A stretch of DNA of 52,176 bases from Sphingomonadaceae bacterium (GCA_947453945.1 CANGJB010000021.1:1-52176); one strand, 5' to 3'. Counted from the first letter of the stretch, positions 32,433-41,955 are shown. A program made the numbers and translations. The notes: generated from the letters alone by a model not told the origin.

Positions 32433-32450
32433 TTTAACCGAGAGATTAAA
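32433..32450. promoter_or_regulatory. Palindromic operator 2 of the acyl-CoA dehydrogenase island
   Basis: TTTAACCGAGAGATTAAA: half-sites TTAACC and GATTAA around GAGA, ending 48 bp before the start of the ACAD at 32499. It matches the site at 31363-31380 at 14 of 18 positions; the differences are at the ends and at the half-site position that is swapped between the two, so that both read TTAAYC-GAGA-GRTTAA. Confidence 0.65.
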
Positions 32451-32498
32451 TCAACAGACAAGAGCGGTGCCTCACGCCCGCACCGCAGGAGAGCAAAC

Positions 32499-33788
32499 AT
32501 GGATTTCGAACCCACCGAACGGCAGGTCTACTGGCGCGACCGCGTCCGCGATTTCATCGAGGCCAACGTCCGCCCGCGCCACAAGGACTACAAGGCCGAG
32601 CAGGCCAGTGGCGGCCGCTGGAAAGTGCTGCAGGTAGTCGAGGAAGAGAAGGCACGCGCCAAGGCCGCCGGCATTTGGAACCTGTTCATGCCCCCGCGCA
32701 ATTCGGGCCACCACCATGTGGATGAAACGTTCGAGTTCGAAGGCCCCGGCCTCACCAACCTTGAATACGCGCTCTGCGCCGAGGAAATGGGCCGCATCTC
32801 GTGGGCCAGCGAAGTGTTCAATTGCTCCGCGCCCGATACCGGCAACATGGAAGTGTTCCACCGCTATGGCACCGCAGAGCACAAGGAGCGCTGGCTCCGT
32901 CCGCTGATGAACGGCGAAATCCGCTCCGCCTTCCTGATGACCGAGCCGCTCGTCGCTTCGTCTGATGCCACCAATATCGAAACCTCGATGGTCCGCGATG
33001 GCGATGACTACGTCATCAATGGCCGCAAGTGGTGGTCCTCCGGCCTCGGCGATCCGCGCTGCAAGATCGCGATCGTCATGGGCAAGACCGACAGTTCGGC
33101 CAAGCGTCACGCCCAGCAGTCGCAGGTCCTCGTCCCCATGGACGCGCCGGGCGTCAACATCCTGCGCCACCTCCCCGTGTTCGGCTATGATGATGCGCCG
33201 CACGGACACATGGAAGTCCTCCTCGAAAACGTGCGCGTCCCTGTCTCCAACGTCGTGCTCGGCGAAGGGCGCGGGTTCGAGATCGCGCAAGGCCGCCTCG
33301 GGCCGGGCCGCATCCATCACTGCATGCGCACCATCGGCGTGGCGGAAGAGGCACTGGGCAAGATGGCCCGCCGCCTCCAGTCGCGCGTCGCCTTCGGCAA
33401 GCGGATTTCCGAACAGTCCGTGTGGGAAGAGCGCATCGCGCGCGCCCGCATCGATATCGAGATGACGCGCCTGCTCTGCCTCAAAGCGGCAGACATGATG
33501 GACAAGGTCGGCAACAAGGCCGCCGCGCTCGAAATCGCGATGATCAAGGTGCAGGCCCCGAACATGGCGCTGCGCATCATCGATGATGCGATCCAGGCGC
33601 ACGGCGGCGGCGGCGTCTCGGAAGATTTCGGCCTTGCCGAAGCCTACGCGCACCAGCGCACCCTGCGCCTCGCGGACGGTCCGGACGAAGTGCACGCCCG
33701 CGCCGTCGCGCGCATCGAGTTCGCGCGCAACACCGATCTGCCCAGCGACCCGGGCTTCACCTCGGGCGACATGGCGATTTCGCGCTAA
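32499..33788 (+). CDS. Acyl-CoA dehydrogenase (ACAD10/11-like)
   Basis: A 429-residue ACAD of the larger ACAD10/11 type. It starts [23 protein letters not shown]/substrate segments are [20 protein letters not shown] and [44 protein letters not shown] and a C-terminal [19 protein letters not shown] complete the fold. The mammalian ACAD10/11 and the bacterial LvaC work with an APH-like kinase on 4-hydroxyacyl-CoA; such a kinase gene lies two genes downstream. The catalytic base cannot be placed without an alignment. A palindrome precedes the gene. Confidence 0.92.
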   Translation: MDFEPTERQVYWRDRVRDFIEANVRPRHKDYKAEQASGGRWKVLQVVEEEKARAKAAGIWNLFMPPRNSGHHHVDETFEFEGPGLTNLEYALCAEEMGRISWASEVFNCSAPDTGNMEVFHRYGTAEHKERWLRPLMNGEIRSAFLMTEPLVASSDATNIETSMVRDGDDYVINGRKWWSSGLGDPRCKIAIVMGKTDSSAKRHAQQSQVLVPMDAPGVNILRHLPVFGYDDAPHGHMEVLLENVRVPVSNVVLGEGRGFEIAQGRLGPGRIHHCMRTIGVAEEALGKMARRLQSRVAFGKRISEQSVWEERIARARIDIEMTRLLCLKAADMMDKVGNKAAALEIAMIKVQAPNMALRIIDDAIQAHGGGGVSEDFGLAEAYAHQRTLRLADGPDEVHARAVARIEFARNTDLPSDPGFTSGDMAISR

Positions 33789-33799
33789 GCAACTCGTGA

Positions 33800-33831
33800 T
33801 ACCCCCGCGCCGCCCAACTGGGCCGCGCGGG
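33800..33831. other. GC-rich imperfect hairpin after the ACAD gene
   Basis: CCCCCGCG and CGCGGGGG pair across a further partly paired inner stem, 12 bp after the ACAD stop codon. There is no T-run after it on either strand, so it may slow or stabilise the mRNA between the ACAD and alcohol dehydrogenase genes rather than end transcription. Confidence 0.45.
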
Positions 33832-33856
33832 GGCCTGATTTCACCGGAGAAGACCC

Positions 33857-34948
33857 ATGAAAGCCGCCATCCTCGAGCAAGCCGGCCAGCCGCTGATCAT
33901 CGACCAGCTCACCGTGTCGAAGCCCGGCCCCCACGAAGTGCTGATCCGCACCGCCGCATGCGGTCTGTGCCATTCCGATCTGCACTTCATCGAGGGCACC
34001 TATCCCCACCCGATGCCCTGCGTCGGTGGGCACGAGGCGGCTGGCATTGTCGAGGAAGTCGGCAGCGAAGTCCGCACGGTCAAGAAGGGCGATGCGGTCG
34101 TCACGTGTCTCTCCGCCTTCTGCGGCCACTGCGAATTCTGCGTCACGGGCCGCATGTCGCTCTGCCTCGGCGGTGATACCCGCCGCCGCCCGGGCGAGGC
34201 GCCGCGCCTCACGCGTTCGAGCGATGGCAGCGTGGTCAATCAGATGCTCAATCTCTCGGCCTTCGCCGAAATGATGCTGATCCACGAACACGCCTGCGTC
34301 GCAATCAATCCCGAAATGCCGCTGGATCGCGCCGCCGTCATCGGCTGCGCCGTCACCACGGGCGCCGGCACGATCTTCAACGCCTGCAAGGTCACACCCG
34401 GTGAAACCGTCGCCGTGATCGGCTGCGGCGGCGTCGGCCTCGCCACCATCAACGCGGCCAAGATCGCGGGCGCGGGGCGCATCATCGCTGCCGATCCCAT
34501 GCCCGAAAAGCGCGAACTCGCCATCAAGCTCGGCGCAACCGACGTGATCGATGCGCTCGATCCCGATGCCGCCAAGCAGATCCAGGAAATGACCAAGGGC
34601 GGCGTCGACCACGCCATCGAGGCCGTCGGCCGCCCCGCCTCTGGCGATCTCGCCGTCGCTTCGCTGCGACGCGGCGGCACTGCCACGATCCTCGGCATGA
34701 TGCCGCTGAACCACAAAGTCGGCCTCTCTGCGGTCGATCTGCTTTCGGGCAAGAAGCTTCAGGGCGCGATCATGGGCGGCAACCACTTCCCGGTCGATCT
34801 CCCGCGCCTTGTCGATTTCTACATGCGCGGCCTGCTCGATCTGGATAGCATCATCGCCGAACGCATTCCCCTGGAAGGCATCAACGAAGGGTTCGAGAAG
34901 ATGAAGGCCGGCCATTCCGCCCGCTCCGTGATCGTGTTCGACCAATGA
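33857..34948 (+). CDS. Zinc-dependent alcohol dehydrogenase
   Basis: A 363-residue medium-chain dehydrogenase. The catalytic zinc site is CGLCHSDLHF plus GHEAAG; the structural zinc site is CLSAFCGHCEFCVTGRMSLC. The cofactor loop VIGCGGVGLATINAAKIAGA is followed by an acidic IIAADP, which favours NAD+. It resembles the class III/formaldehyde dehydrogenase-like branch, whose bacterial members include broad alcohol dehydrogenases, so the substrate is open. A Shine-Dalgarno-like GGAGAAG precedes the ATG. The last 4 bp overlap the kinase gene. Confidence 0.92.
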   Translation: MKAAILEQAGQPLIIDQLTVSKPGPHEVLIRTAACGLCHSDLHFIEGTYPHPMPCVGGHEAAGIVEEVGSEVRTVKKGDAVVTCLSAFCGHCEFCVTGRMSLCLGGDTRRRPGEAPRLTRSSDGSVVNQMLNLSAFAEMMLIHEHACVAINPEMPLDRAAVIGCAVTTGAGTIFNACKVTPGETVAVIGCGGVGLATINAAKIAGAGRIIAADPMPEKRELAIKLGATDVIDALDPDAAKQIQEMTKGGVDHAIEAVGRPASGDLAVASLRRGGTATILGMMPLNHKVGLSAVDLLSGKKLQGAIMGGNHFPVDLPRLVDFYMRGLLDLDSIIAERIPLEGINEGFEKMKAGHSARSVIVFDQ

Positions 34949-36021
34949 CCGAACCAGCGATTGACGCGCAGGCCGCTTTCACCGGCACCGTCGCCCCCGA
35001 AGGCGCGGACCGGCTCGACGTGGCCAAGCTCACCCCGTGGTTCGAGGCCAATGTTGCAGGCTTCACAGGCCCGCTCACGGTCTCGAAGTTCAAGGGCGGC
35101 CAGTCCAATCCAACCTACAAGATAGACGCCCCTTCCGGACCCTACGTCCTGCGCCGCAAGCCGCTGGGCAAGCTGCTCCCCAGCGCCCACGCGGTGGACC
35201 GGGAGTTCAAGGTCCAGTCAGCGCTGGCTGGAACAGGCTTCCCCGTCGCTGCCCAATATGGCCTGTGCACAGACGATAGCGTCGCTGGCGCTATGTTCTA
35301 CGTGATGGGCTGCGTTGATGGCCGCACGATCTGGGGCGGCGCCATGCCCGGCGCGAGCCAGGAGGAACGCCGCACCACCTATTTCGCGATGGTCGATACG
35401 CTCGCCCTGCTCCACAGCGTCGATGTCGATGCCGTCGGCCTCACCGAATTCGGCAAGCCCGGCAACTATTTCGGCCGGCAGGTCGATCGCTGGACCAAGC
35501 AGTACCGCCTCTCCGAAACCGAGCGGATGGAGCCGATGGAGCGCCTCATCGAGTGGCTCCCGCGCACCCTGCCCGAACAGACCCGCGTCAGCGTCGTCCA
35601 CGGCGATTACCGCATCGACAACATGATCTTCGCGCACGGCGAGCCGAAGCCTCTCGCCGTACTCGATTGGGAGCTTTCCACCCTCGGCGATCCGCTGGCC
35701 GATTTCACCTATTTCGCCATGGCATGGTCCACCGAAAACGGCGGCCGCTCCGGCGTCATGGACTTGGACCGCAAGGCCCTCGGCATCCCCGAACTCGGTG
35801 AAGTCGTCGCGCGCTATTGCGAGAAGACAAACCGCGAAGGCATTGCCGGCATGGACTGGTACCTTGCCTACAACTACTTCCGCCTCGCGGGCATCATCCA
35901 GGGCATCAAGAAGCGCTACCTCGATGGCACCGCGAGCAGCGCCCATGCCAAGACCATGTCCGAACGCGTCGGTCCGCTGGCTGACACGGCATGGGAATAC
36001 GCGGTGAAAGCCGGAGCCTGA
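34945..36021 (+). CDS. APH-like phosphotransferase (ACAD10/11 kinase-domain type)
   Basis: A 358-residue aminoglycoside phosphotransferase-fold kinase. Nucleotide-binding parts are KFKGGQSNPTYKI and YVLRRKPLGKLLPSAHAVDRE; the catalytic loop is VVHGDYRIDNMIF (Asp as base, Asn for metal), followed by VLDWELSTLGDPLADFTYF with the metal-binding Asp. This is the same family as the N-terminal domain of human ACAD10/11 and the bacterial LvaA, which phosphorylate 4-hydroxyacyl-CoA, not an antibiotic resistance enzyme. The start overlaps the alcohol dehydrogenase by 4 bp (ATGA), supporting a common operon. Confidence 0.9.
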   Translation: MTEPAIDAQAAFTGTVAPEGADRLDVAKLTPWFEANVAGFTGPLTVSKFKGGQSNPTYKIDAPSGPYVLRRKPLGKLLPSAHAVDREFKVQSALAGTGFPVAAQYGLCTDDSVAGAMFYVMGCVDGRTIWGGAMPGASQEERRTTYFAMVDTLALLHSVDVDAVGLTEFGKPGNYFGRQVDRWTKQYRLSETERMEPMERLIEWLPRTLPEQTRVSVVHGDYRIDNMIFAHGEPKPLAVLDWELSTLGDPLADFTYFAMAWSTENGGRSGVMDLDRKALGIPELGEVVARYCEKTNREGIAGMDWYLAYNYFRLAGIIQGIKKRYLDGTASSAHAKTMSERVGPLADTAWEYAVKAGA

Positions 36022-36029
36022 CGCATCTC

Positions 36030-36054
36030 CCTCCCCGAGCGTGGCTCGGGGAGG
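36030..36054. terminator. Hairpin after the kinase gene
   Basis: An 11-bp perfect stem, CCTCCCCGAGC and GCTCGGGGAGG, with loop GTG, 9 bp after the kinase stop codon. There is no clear T-run, so its use as a terminator is uncertain. The arm core CCTCCCC also occurs in the composite repeat at 8.7 kb. Confidence 0.5.
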
Positions 36055-36299
36055 TGACGGCCCCGCTCCTCACGCCAGCGCCCCCCGAAAATCCTCATCC
36101 AAGCAAGCTGGTGCGCCGCAGGGCCGCACCGGAACAATAAACGCGTGGGCACTGCGTCCATCGCCTCTATCTGGTGGGCAAATCGTCAGGTTTAACGATT
36201 TTTTACCCATTCAATGCGAGGCATTACTTAGGCTGTCGGCGGTTTTCCTTCGGCAATCGATAGTCTTGGCCTCATTGAACAAGTCCGGATATAACCACA

Positions 36300-38636
36300 A
36301 TGGACTCTATTGTTTCGCCCGACACCAACGAGGATGCTTGGGTTACCAGTCAGCTCGTCTCGGTCGTCGCCAGCAACAAGCGGTCTTCCGCCATTGCAAA
36401 CCTCGTGAATGCCACGATCGTTACCGTGATCTTCGCCGATCGCGTGCCAGCGCCGTATCTGCTGGCAGGCTTTGTGACCCTGTTGGCGCTGATCATCTGG
36501 CGGGTGACAACCCTTGCTGGTGTCGAGCAAATCAAGGAGGATCTGCCGTCCCTGCAAGCCGTGATCCGGACAATCGAGCTCAACGCGGCTGCGCTGGGTT
36601 TGTGGTGGGGTGGCGTAACCGGAGCGCTGCTGCATGTGGCAACGGGCGATCAGCGCATGCTGCTGGGCATCATCGCGGCCGGAATGATGGCCGCAGGGTC
36701 AATCAGTTTCCGCTCACTCCGGCGGGCCGCCCAGTTCTATATTTCTACATGCGCCGGCTGTGCGCTCGTCGGCTTTGTCACCCTCGGGTCTGAGCCTGCG
36801 CTTGCGGCCTGCGGGCTCACTGTCTGCTACCTTGCAGTGCTGCGCACCAATATCATCACCAACGCCAATGCGATCACCCACAACATCGCCCAGCAGCGCG
36901 ATGCGGAGAGGGCGGCGGAAACCATCAAGCTGCTGCTCAATGATTTCACCGAGCAAGGCTCGGACTGGCTGTTCGAACTCGATGCGGAAGGCTGCCTGCT
37001 GGGCCCCAGCCCGCGGATCGCGGAAGCCGTGCAGCGGCCGGTGGAAACCCTGGCGAGGCTCTCCTTCCTTGATCTGTTCGACGATACGCAAGACCGCACG
37101 GCACTCGCCGGCCATCTGGAGGCAGGGCGCGCCTTTCGCCATTGCATCGTCTCGCTGGTCGCAGGCGGGGAACGCCGCTGGTGGAGCATCAGCGCGCGGC
37201 CAACGCCCTATGGCGCTTGCGCGTATCGCGGGGTGGTTTCAGATATCACCTTGCAGCGGCAGGCCGAAGAAAAGGTCAGCTACATGGCCCACTACGATGG
37301 CCTGACCGATCTGCCGAACCGGTTCATGTTCAATGAAACGCTGGGCCACGCCTTCCACCGGCGCGGCGGCAAGATCGGCCTGATGTACCTCGATCTGGAT
37401 AACTTCAAATCGATCAACGACACGCTGGGCCACCCCATCGGCGATGATCTGCTCAAGGCGGCGGCCCGCCGTCTGGAAGATTGCGTCAGCCGGCATGATC
37501 TCGTCGCCCGTCTGGGGGGTGATGAATTCGCCATTCTCGTCGGGGCCCGCAACGTGGACCGGATCGAGGCCATGGCCGCCGAGATTGTCGCGGCCATGGC
37601 GGAGCCGTTCGAGCTGGACGGACACAGCGTGGTGATCGGCACCAGCGTGGGCATCGCCTGCGCGCCCGATCACGGCGATAGCGGCGAGCGGCTGCTGCAG
37701 AATGCCGATCTGGCGCTCTACACCGCCAAGGCGCTTGGCCGGAACCGGGCGGCCACGTTCGCGGCCGGCATGGACGAAGCCGCGCACGCCCGCCGCATGC
37801 TCGAACTCGATCTGCGCAGCGCGCTGGGCAAGGATGAAATGCGCCTGCACTACCAGCCGGTGATCGATCTCGATTCCGGTGAAATCGCTGGCTACGAGGC
37901 GCTGATCCGCTGGGAACACCCCGGTCGCGGCGTCGTCATGCCGAACCTGTTCATCCCGATTGCCGAGGAAACCGGCATGATCGTCCAGCTCGGCGAATGG
38001 GTGATCCGTCAGGCGATCCGCGATCTGGCAGGCTGGCGGCCCCACCTTTCCGTGGCGATCAACCTGTCGCCAGCCCAGATGCGCAGCCCTTCGCTGGTAA
38101 CGACCGTGGTCTCCGCCCTCGCGCACAATCAGATCGCGCCGCACCGCGTCTGCATCGAAATCACCGAAACCGTGCTCATGCAGGACAGCGCGGCCAACAT
38201 CGAAACGCTGCACAAGCTCAGCAGCCTCGGCCTGCAGATCGCGCTCGATGATTTCGGCACCGGCTATTCCTCGCTCAACTATCTGCGCAGCTTTCCCTTC
38301 AACAAGATCAAGATCGACCGCTGCTTCGTCGATGAGATCGACACGCGCGAGGATTGCCAGGCCATCGTGCGCTCGGTCGTCGGCCTCGCCAACAGTCTGG
38401 GCATGACCACCACCGCCGAAGGCGTCGAACGGCCTGCCCAGCTTGAACAACTGCGCCGTGAAGGCTGCGGGGAAGCGCAAGGGTTCCTCTATAGTCAGGC
38501 CGTGCCGGTGCATGAACTGACCGACCTCAGGATGCCCGCACACTGCCCCGACCGGGCCATCGCCCAGCTGGAGGCTGCCAGGATCAAGCATCAGAAGCCC
38601 GGCGATCAGCCGGCGGCAATCGCAAGAACCGGCTGA
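36300..38636 (+). CDS. Membrane-anchored GGDEF-EAL protein (cyclic di-GMP metabolism)
   Basis: A 778-residue protein. The N-terminus (about 35-190) holds five or six hydrophobic helices (VNATIVTVIFADRVPAPYLL, GFVTLLALIIWRV, MLLGIIAAGMMAAGSISF) with only short loops, so it looks like a membrane sensor. A PAS-like segment (DWLFELDAEGCLLG) and then GGDEF (406-410, in LGGDEFAIL) and EAL (533-535, YEALIRWEHP) follow, with DDFGTGYSSLNYL and AEGVE. Both active-site motifs look intact, so it may make or break c-di-GMP. No RxxD inhibitory site is at the usual place before GGDEF. The gene stands alone after a 278-bp gap. Confidence 0.93.
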   Translation: MDSIVSPDTNEDAWVTSQLVSVVASNKRSSAIANLVNATIVTVIFADRVPAPYLLAGFVTLLALIIWRVTTLAGVEQIKEDLPSLQAVIRTIELNAAALGLWWGGVTGALLHVATGDQRMLLGIIAAGMMAAGSISFRSLRRAAQFYISTCAGCALVGFVTLGSEPALAACGLTVCYLAVLRTNIITNANAITHNIAQQRDAERAAETIKLLLNDFTEQGSDWLFELDAEGCLLGPSPRIAEAVQRPVETLARLSFLDLFDDTQDRTALAGHLEAGRAFRHCIVSLVAGGERRWWSISARPTPYGACAYRGVVSDITLQRQAEEKVSYMAHYDGLTDLPNRFMFNETLGHAFHRRGGKIGLMYLDLDNFKSINDTLGHPIGDDLLKAAARRLEDCVSRHDLVARLGGDEFAILVGARNVDRIEAMAAEIVAAMAEPFELDGHSVVIGTSVGIACAPDHGDSGERLLQNADLALYTAKALGRNRAATFAAGMDEAAHARRMLELDLRSALGKDEMRLHYQPVIDLDSGEIAGYEALIRWEHPGRGVVMPNLFIPIAEETGMIVQLGEWVIRQAIRDLAGWRPHLSVAINLSPAQMRSPSLVTTVVSALAHNQIAPHRVCIEITETVLMQDSAANIETLHKLSSLGLQIALDDFGTGYSSLNYLRSFPFNKIKIDRCFVDEIDTREDCQAIVRSVVGLANSLGMTTTAEGVERPAQLEQLRREGCGEAQGFLYSQAVPVHELTDLRMPAHCPDRAIAQLEAARIKHQKPGDQPAAIARTG

Positions 38637-38769
38637 ACGAAGCGGGCAGCGCCTTAGCGCCCCAAGGCCTGTCCATCACGCCATCCCTTCCCGCTCAACC
38701 CCTCTGGCGTTTCGCAGGGTGCTCCCGTATGCCGATCCCAGCGGGCAACAGACCTGCAAGGGGATGAGG

Positions 38770-40071
38770 ATGAGCGAACAAGCCGGGCAAGAAGCGCCCA
38801 AACCCCAGTCGCTGCGGCTGGTGCTCAGCGTCCTGCTGGTCGTCTACATCTTCAATTTCCTCGACCGCCAGATCGTCAACATTCTGGCCGAACCGATCCG
38901 CCGCGATCTTGGCCTGTCCGATACCCAGATCGGCCTGATGACCGGGATCGCATTCGCCGCGTTCTACACATGCCTCGGCATTCCGATCGCGCGCTATGCG
39001 GATCGCCCTTCCACAAACCGGGCCGGGCTTATTGCCGGTGCGCTGGTCATCTGGTCGGGGATGACGGCGCTCTGCGGGCAAGCCCAGAATTTCACACAAT
39101 TGCTGCTCGCCCGCATCGGGGTCGGCGTAGGGGAGGCCGGGTGCACGCCCGCCGCCCATTCGCTGATTGCCGATCTGGCCCCGCCGGAAAAACGCGCCTC
39201 GGCGATGGCCTTCTATGCGCTGGGCATACCGATCGGCACGCTGCTGGGCATGCTGATCGGCGGGCAATTGGCCGATGCCTATGGCTGGCGCACGGCGTTT
39301 GTCGTGGTGGGCGTGCCCGGCGTTTTTCTGGCATGCGCCGTCGTTCTGCTGCTGCGCGATCCGCGCAGCGCGGGGCAAGCCTTGCGCGCCGTCAGTGCTG
39401 CCCCGCTACCCAGAACGCTTTCAAACCGCGAAGCGCTGGCCGAGATTCTGGGTTCTCGAGCCTTCGTCCTGCTCCTCGTCGCGGGGTCGTCAGCGGCTTT
39501 CCTCACGTATGGCAAAGCGACCTGGACGACGATCTTCTTCCAGCGCACGCACGGCCTCAGCGCAGGCGAAACGGGCTTCTGGTTCGGCATCTCGGGCGGG
39601 CTCGCCGCGATTGCCGGCACGCTCGCGGGGGGCTGGCTCGCGGATCGGTTCGGCAAGATCAACCGGCAACATGTGATGACCGCACCCGCAGTCGGGTTTG
39701 CCTTGGCGGTGCCGCTCTCCATCTCGGCCTATTTCATGACCGATTGGCGCTGGGCACTGGCGCTGCTGATGCTCCCGACCATGCTCAATGCGCTTTACTA
39801 CGGCCCTTGCTATTCCAGCGTGCAAGGGCTGGTAAAGCCCGAAGCCCGCGCCATGGCGAGCGCCGTGCTGCTGTTCAGCCAGAACCTGATCGGCCTCGGC
39901 CTCGGCCCCCTCTTCTTCGGGATGCTGTCAGACTGGATCAAGCCTGTCGCAGGCGCCGATAGCGTGCGCTGGGTGCTCTATGGCGCCGCGGTGATCGGCT
40001 TCGTCCCGGCCTGGTTCTTCTGGCGCACATCCCTGCGTCTGAATGAGGAACTTGACCGCAAGGGGCCGTGA
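38770..40071 (+). CDS. MFS transporter
   Basis: A 433-residue major facilitator protein of the Spns/sugar-acid type. Helix 1 is LRLVLSVLLVVYIFNFLDRQIVNIL; the loop between helices 2 and 3 has IARYADRPSTNR, and RIGVGVGEAGCTPAAHSLIAD resembles the H+-antiporter motif region. Twelve helices are likely. The substrate is unknown. An AAGGGG with good spacing supports the ATG at 38770; ATG at 38764 is a near alternative. The last residues are DRKGP. Confidence 0.9.
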   Translation: MSEQAGQEAPKPQSLRLVLSVLLVVYIFNFLDRQIVNILAEPIRRDLGLSDTQIGLMTGIAFAAFYTCLGIPIARYADRPSTNRAGLIAGALVIWSGMTALCGQAQNFTQLLLARIGVGVGEAGCTPAAHSLIADLAPPEKRASAMAFYALGIPIGTLLGMLIGGQLADAYGWRTAFVVVGVPGVFLACAVVLLLRDPRSAGQALRAVSAAPLPRTLSNREALAEILGSRAFVLLLVAGSSAAFLTYGKATWTTIFFQRTHGLSAGETGFWFGISGGLAAIAGTLAGGWLADRFGKINRQHVMTAPAVGFALAVPLSISAYFMTDWRWALALLMLPTMLNALYYGPCYSSVQGLVKPEARAMASAVLLFSQNLIGLGLGPLFFGMLSDWIKPVAGADSVRWVLYGAAVIGFVPAWFFWRTSLRLNEELDRKGP

Positions 40072-40108
40072 GAACGCCAAGCGCGCCCACGGCCCTCCTT
40101 TCACGCCA

Positions 40109-40882
40109 TCACTTGCCCAGCGGAATGCGGAAGCCCACTGAAACCAGCGATTGCCGGCTCTTGGCGTCCAGATCCGCCGGCACGAGGTCCAGCGCCATGC
40201 GGGTCTTGCCCGCATCGCGGTAGTTATACTGGCCAAACAGCTCGAACTTGGGCCCCAACTTGTAGGTCGCGCCCGCCATCAGCTGCCACGCGAAGTTGGT
40301 GTCCTTGCCCTGCCCGACATCGATGTTGGAGGGGCGATAATCGAACTTGGTTTGCTGCACGCCGATGCCGCCGCCCACATAAGGCTGGAAGTTCCCGCCT
40401 GCATTGAGATCGTAGTAGGCGTTGACGAAACCGGCGATCCCTCGCTGGCTGCCGATCCCGCTGTCCACCACCTGCCCTACGGTCGAACCCACGGTCGGCC
40501 CGCGCGTGAGGATCGAGGCATCCACGCCGTCGATGTTCGTGCCGCCTACGCTTAAGCCGCTATGGCGGTTCACATTGGCCCGGCTGAAGGCGAATTCACC
40601 TTCGATGCGGAACCCGTTGTCAAAGCGGTGGCCGATCTGCGCGGCCAGATTGTAGCCCACATCGAAGCTGGTCTTCCACCCCAGCGGCGTGCCCGAAGGG
40701 ATCGCGCCATAGACTGGCGCGGCCGTCGTCGCGGGGACATCGGAAGTAAAAACACCGGTGTTGTTCGAGTTATGCGGCACAGCAATACCCGCCGATACCC
40801 CAACATAGGTCTGCGCATATGCTGAACTCGCGGAAGAAACTACAACAACAGCCGAAGCAGCCAGCAAAAATTTCCGGATCAT
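40109..40882 (-). CDS. Outer-membrane beta-barrel protein (OmpX/OmpA-like)
   Basis: A 257-residue secreted protein. The signal peptide is MIRKFLLAASAVVVVSSASSAYA, cleaved before QTYVGVSAGIA. The body has alternating hydrophobic beta strands (FDVGYNLAAQIGHRFDNGFR, NFQPYVGGGIGVQQTKFDY, ELFGQYNYRD) typical of an eight-stranded barrel, and the last strand is SLVSVGFRIPLGK. No known ligand. It is convergent with the MFS gene (37 bp) and divergent from trhO. A 257-bp gap without a gene, AT-rich near the start codon, should carry its promoter. Confidence 0.85.
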   Translation of the reverse strand: MIRKFLLAASAVVVVSSASSAYAQTYVGVSAGIAVPHNSNNTGVFTSDVPATTAAPVYGAIPSGTPLGWKTSFDVGYNLAAQIGHRFDNGFRIEGEFAFSRANVNRHSGLSVGGTNIDGVDASILTRGPTVGSTVGQVVDSGIGSQRGIAGFVNAYYDLNAGGNFQPYVGGGIGVQQTKFDYRPSNIDVGQGKDTNFAWQLMAGATYKLGPKFELFGQYNYRDAGKTRMALDLVPADLDAKSRQSLVSVGFRIPLGK

Positions 40883-41139
40883 TACGCAACCCTTTCAGAA
40901 GTTATCACGCATAAAATCCAGCAATGATCCGTAATTATTTCGAATCATTACTGTATTTTCATGCAGTAACGCCCGGATACGCCGCGCACATTTACCGAAA
41001 ATGAATGATGCGATGAGCTGAACAGGGTTTGCCCCATCGGTCTGATATGTCGCTCCGGATCTGCGGTGGCCCGTGCAGGAAGCCTTCGTATGGGGGGATA
41101 TCCCTTGCCCGCAGGGGGCAATCCGCTAACGCGCGTGTC

Positions 41140-41949
41140 ATGCCCATCACCGTCGCCGCGCTCTATCGCTTCGCCCGGTTCGCCGCGCCCGCTGCGCTGC
41201 GCGCGCCGCTGCTGGCGCTGTGCGAGGCGCAAAGCATCAAGGGCACGTTGCTCCTCGCCGCCGAAGGGATCAACGGCACCATCGCCGGCAGCGCAGACGG
41301 AATCGCCCGCGTGCTCGACCACATCCGCACCCTGCCCGGCTGCGTGGATATCGAGGTGAAGTATTCCGAGGCCGCCACCATGCCCTTCGGCCGCATGAAA
41401 GTGCGCCTGAAGCGCGAGATCGTCAGCATGGGCCAGCCGGATATCGATCCGCTTGCCAGTGTAGGCACCTATGTCGCCCCGCAGGATTGGAACGCGCTGA
41501 TCGCCGATCCTGATGTTATCGTGATCGACACGCGCAACGATTATGAAGTCGCCATCGGCACCTTCCCCCGCGCGATCAATCCGCAGACCCGCACCTTCCG
41601 CGAGTTTCCCGGCTGGTTCCGCCAGGAACGGGAGCGGCTACTCGGCACCGGGAAAGCGCCCAAGGTCGCGATGTTCTGCACCGGCGGCATCCGCTGCGAG
41701 AAATCGACCGCCTTCCTCAAGGCCGAAGGCGTCGATCAAGTCTACCACCTCCAGGGCGGCATCCTGCGTTATCTCGAAGATGTGCCCCCCGATCAGAGCT
41801 TGTGGCAGGGCGAATGCTTCGTGTTCGATGAACGCGTCGCCCTCGGCCCCGAACTGGCGCTGGGCACAAGCGCCCTGTGCCGCACTTGCGGCGGCGCGAT
41901 TGCGGCGGGCGAAAGCTGCCCCGCCTGCCGGGATCTGGCAGGCGGGTAG
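41140..41949 (+). CDS. trhO: tRNA uridine(34) hydroxylase, rhodanese family
   Basis: A 269-residue YceA/TrhO protein, which adds oxygen to U34 of some tRNAs to start the 5-(carboxy)methoxyuridine modification. N-terminal acylphosphatase-like part: [18 protein letters not shown]. The rhodanese domain ([17 protein letters not shown]) has catalytic cysteines in [16 protein letters not shown]. The C-terminus carries CRTCGGAI...CPACRD, a possible zinc knuckle. ATG at 41140 gives [14 protein letters not shown], the normal start. Convergent with clpB with 6 bp between the stops. Confidence 0.93.
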   Translation: MPITVAALYRFARFAAPAALRAPLLALCEAQSIKGTLLLAAEGINGTIAGSADGIARVLDHIRTLPGCVDIEVKYSEAATMPFGRMKVRLKREIVSMGQPDIDPLASVGTYVAPQDWNALIADPDVIVIDTRNDYEVAIGTFPRAINPQTRTFREFPGWFRQERERLLGTGKAPKVAMFCTGGIRCEKSTAFLKAEGVDQVYHLQGGILRYLEDVPPDQSLWQGECFVFDERVALGPELALGTSALCRTCGGAIAAGESCPACRDLAGG

Positions 41950-41955
41950 CCAAGT

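Noticed and set aside
34945..36021. Aminoglycoside resistance gene
   Set aside because: The kinase has the APH fold but also the ACAD10/11-type sequence and sits in a catabolic operon; nothing points to antibiotics.
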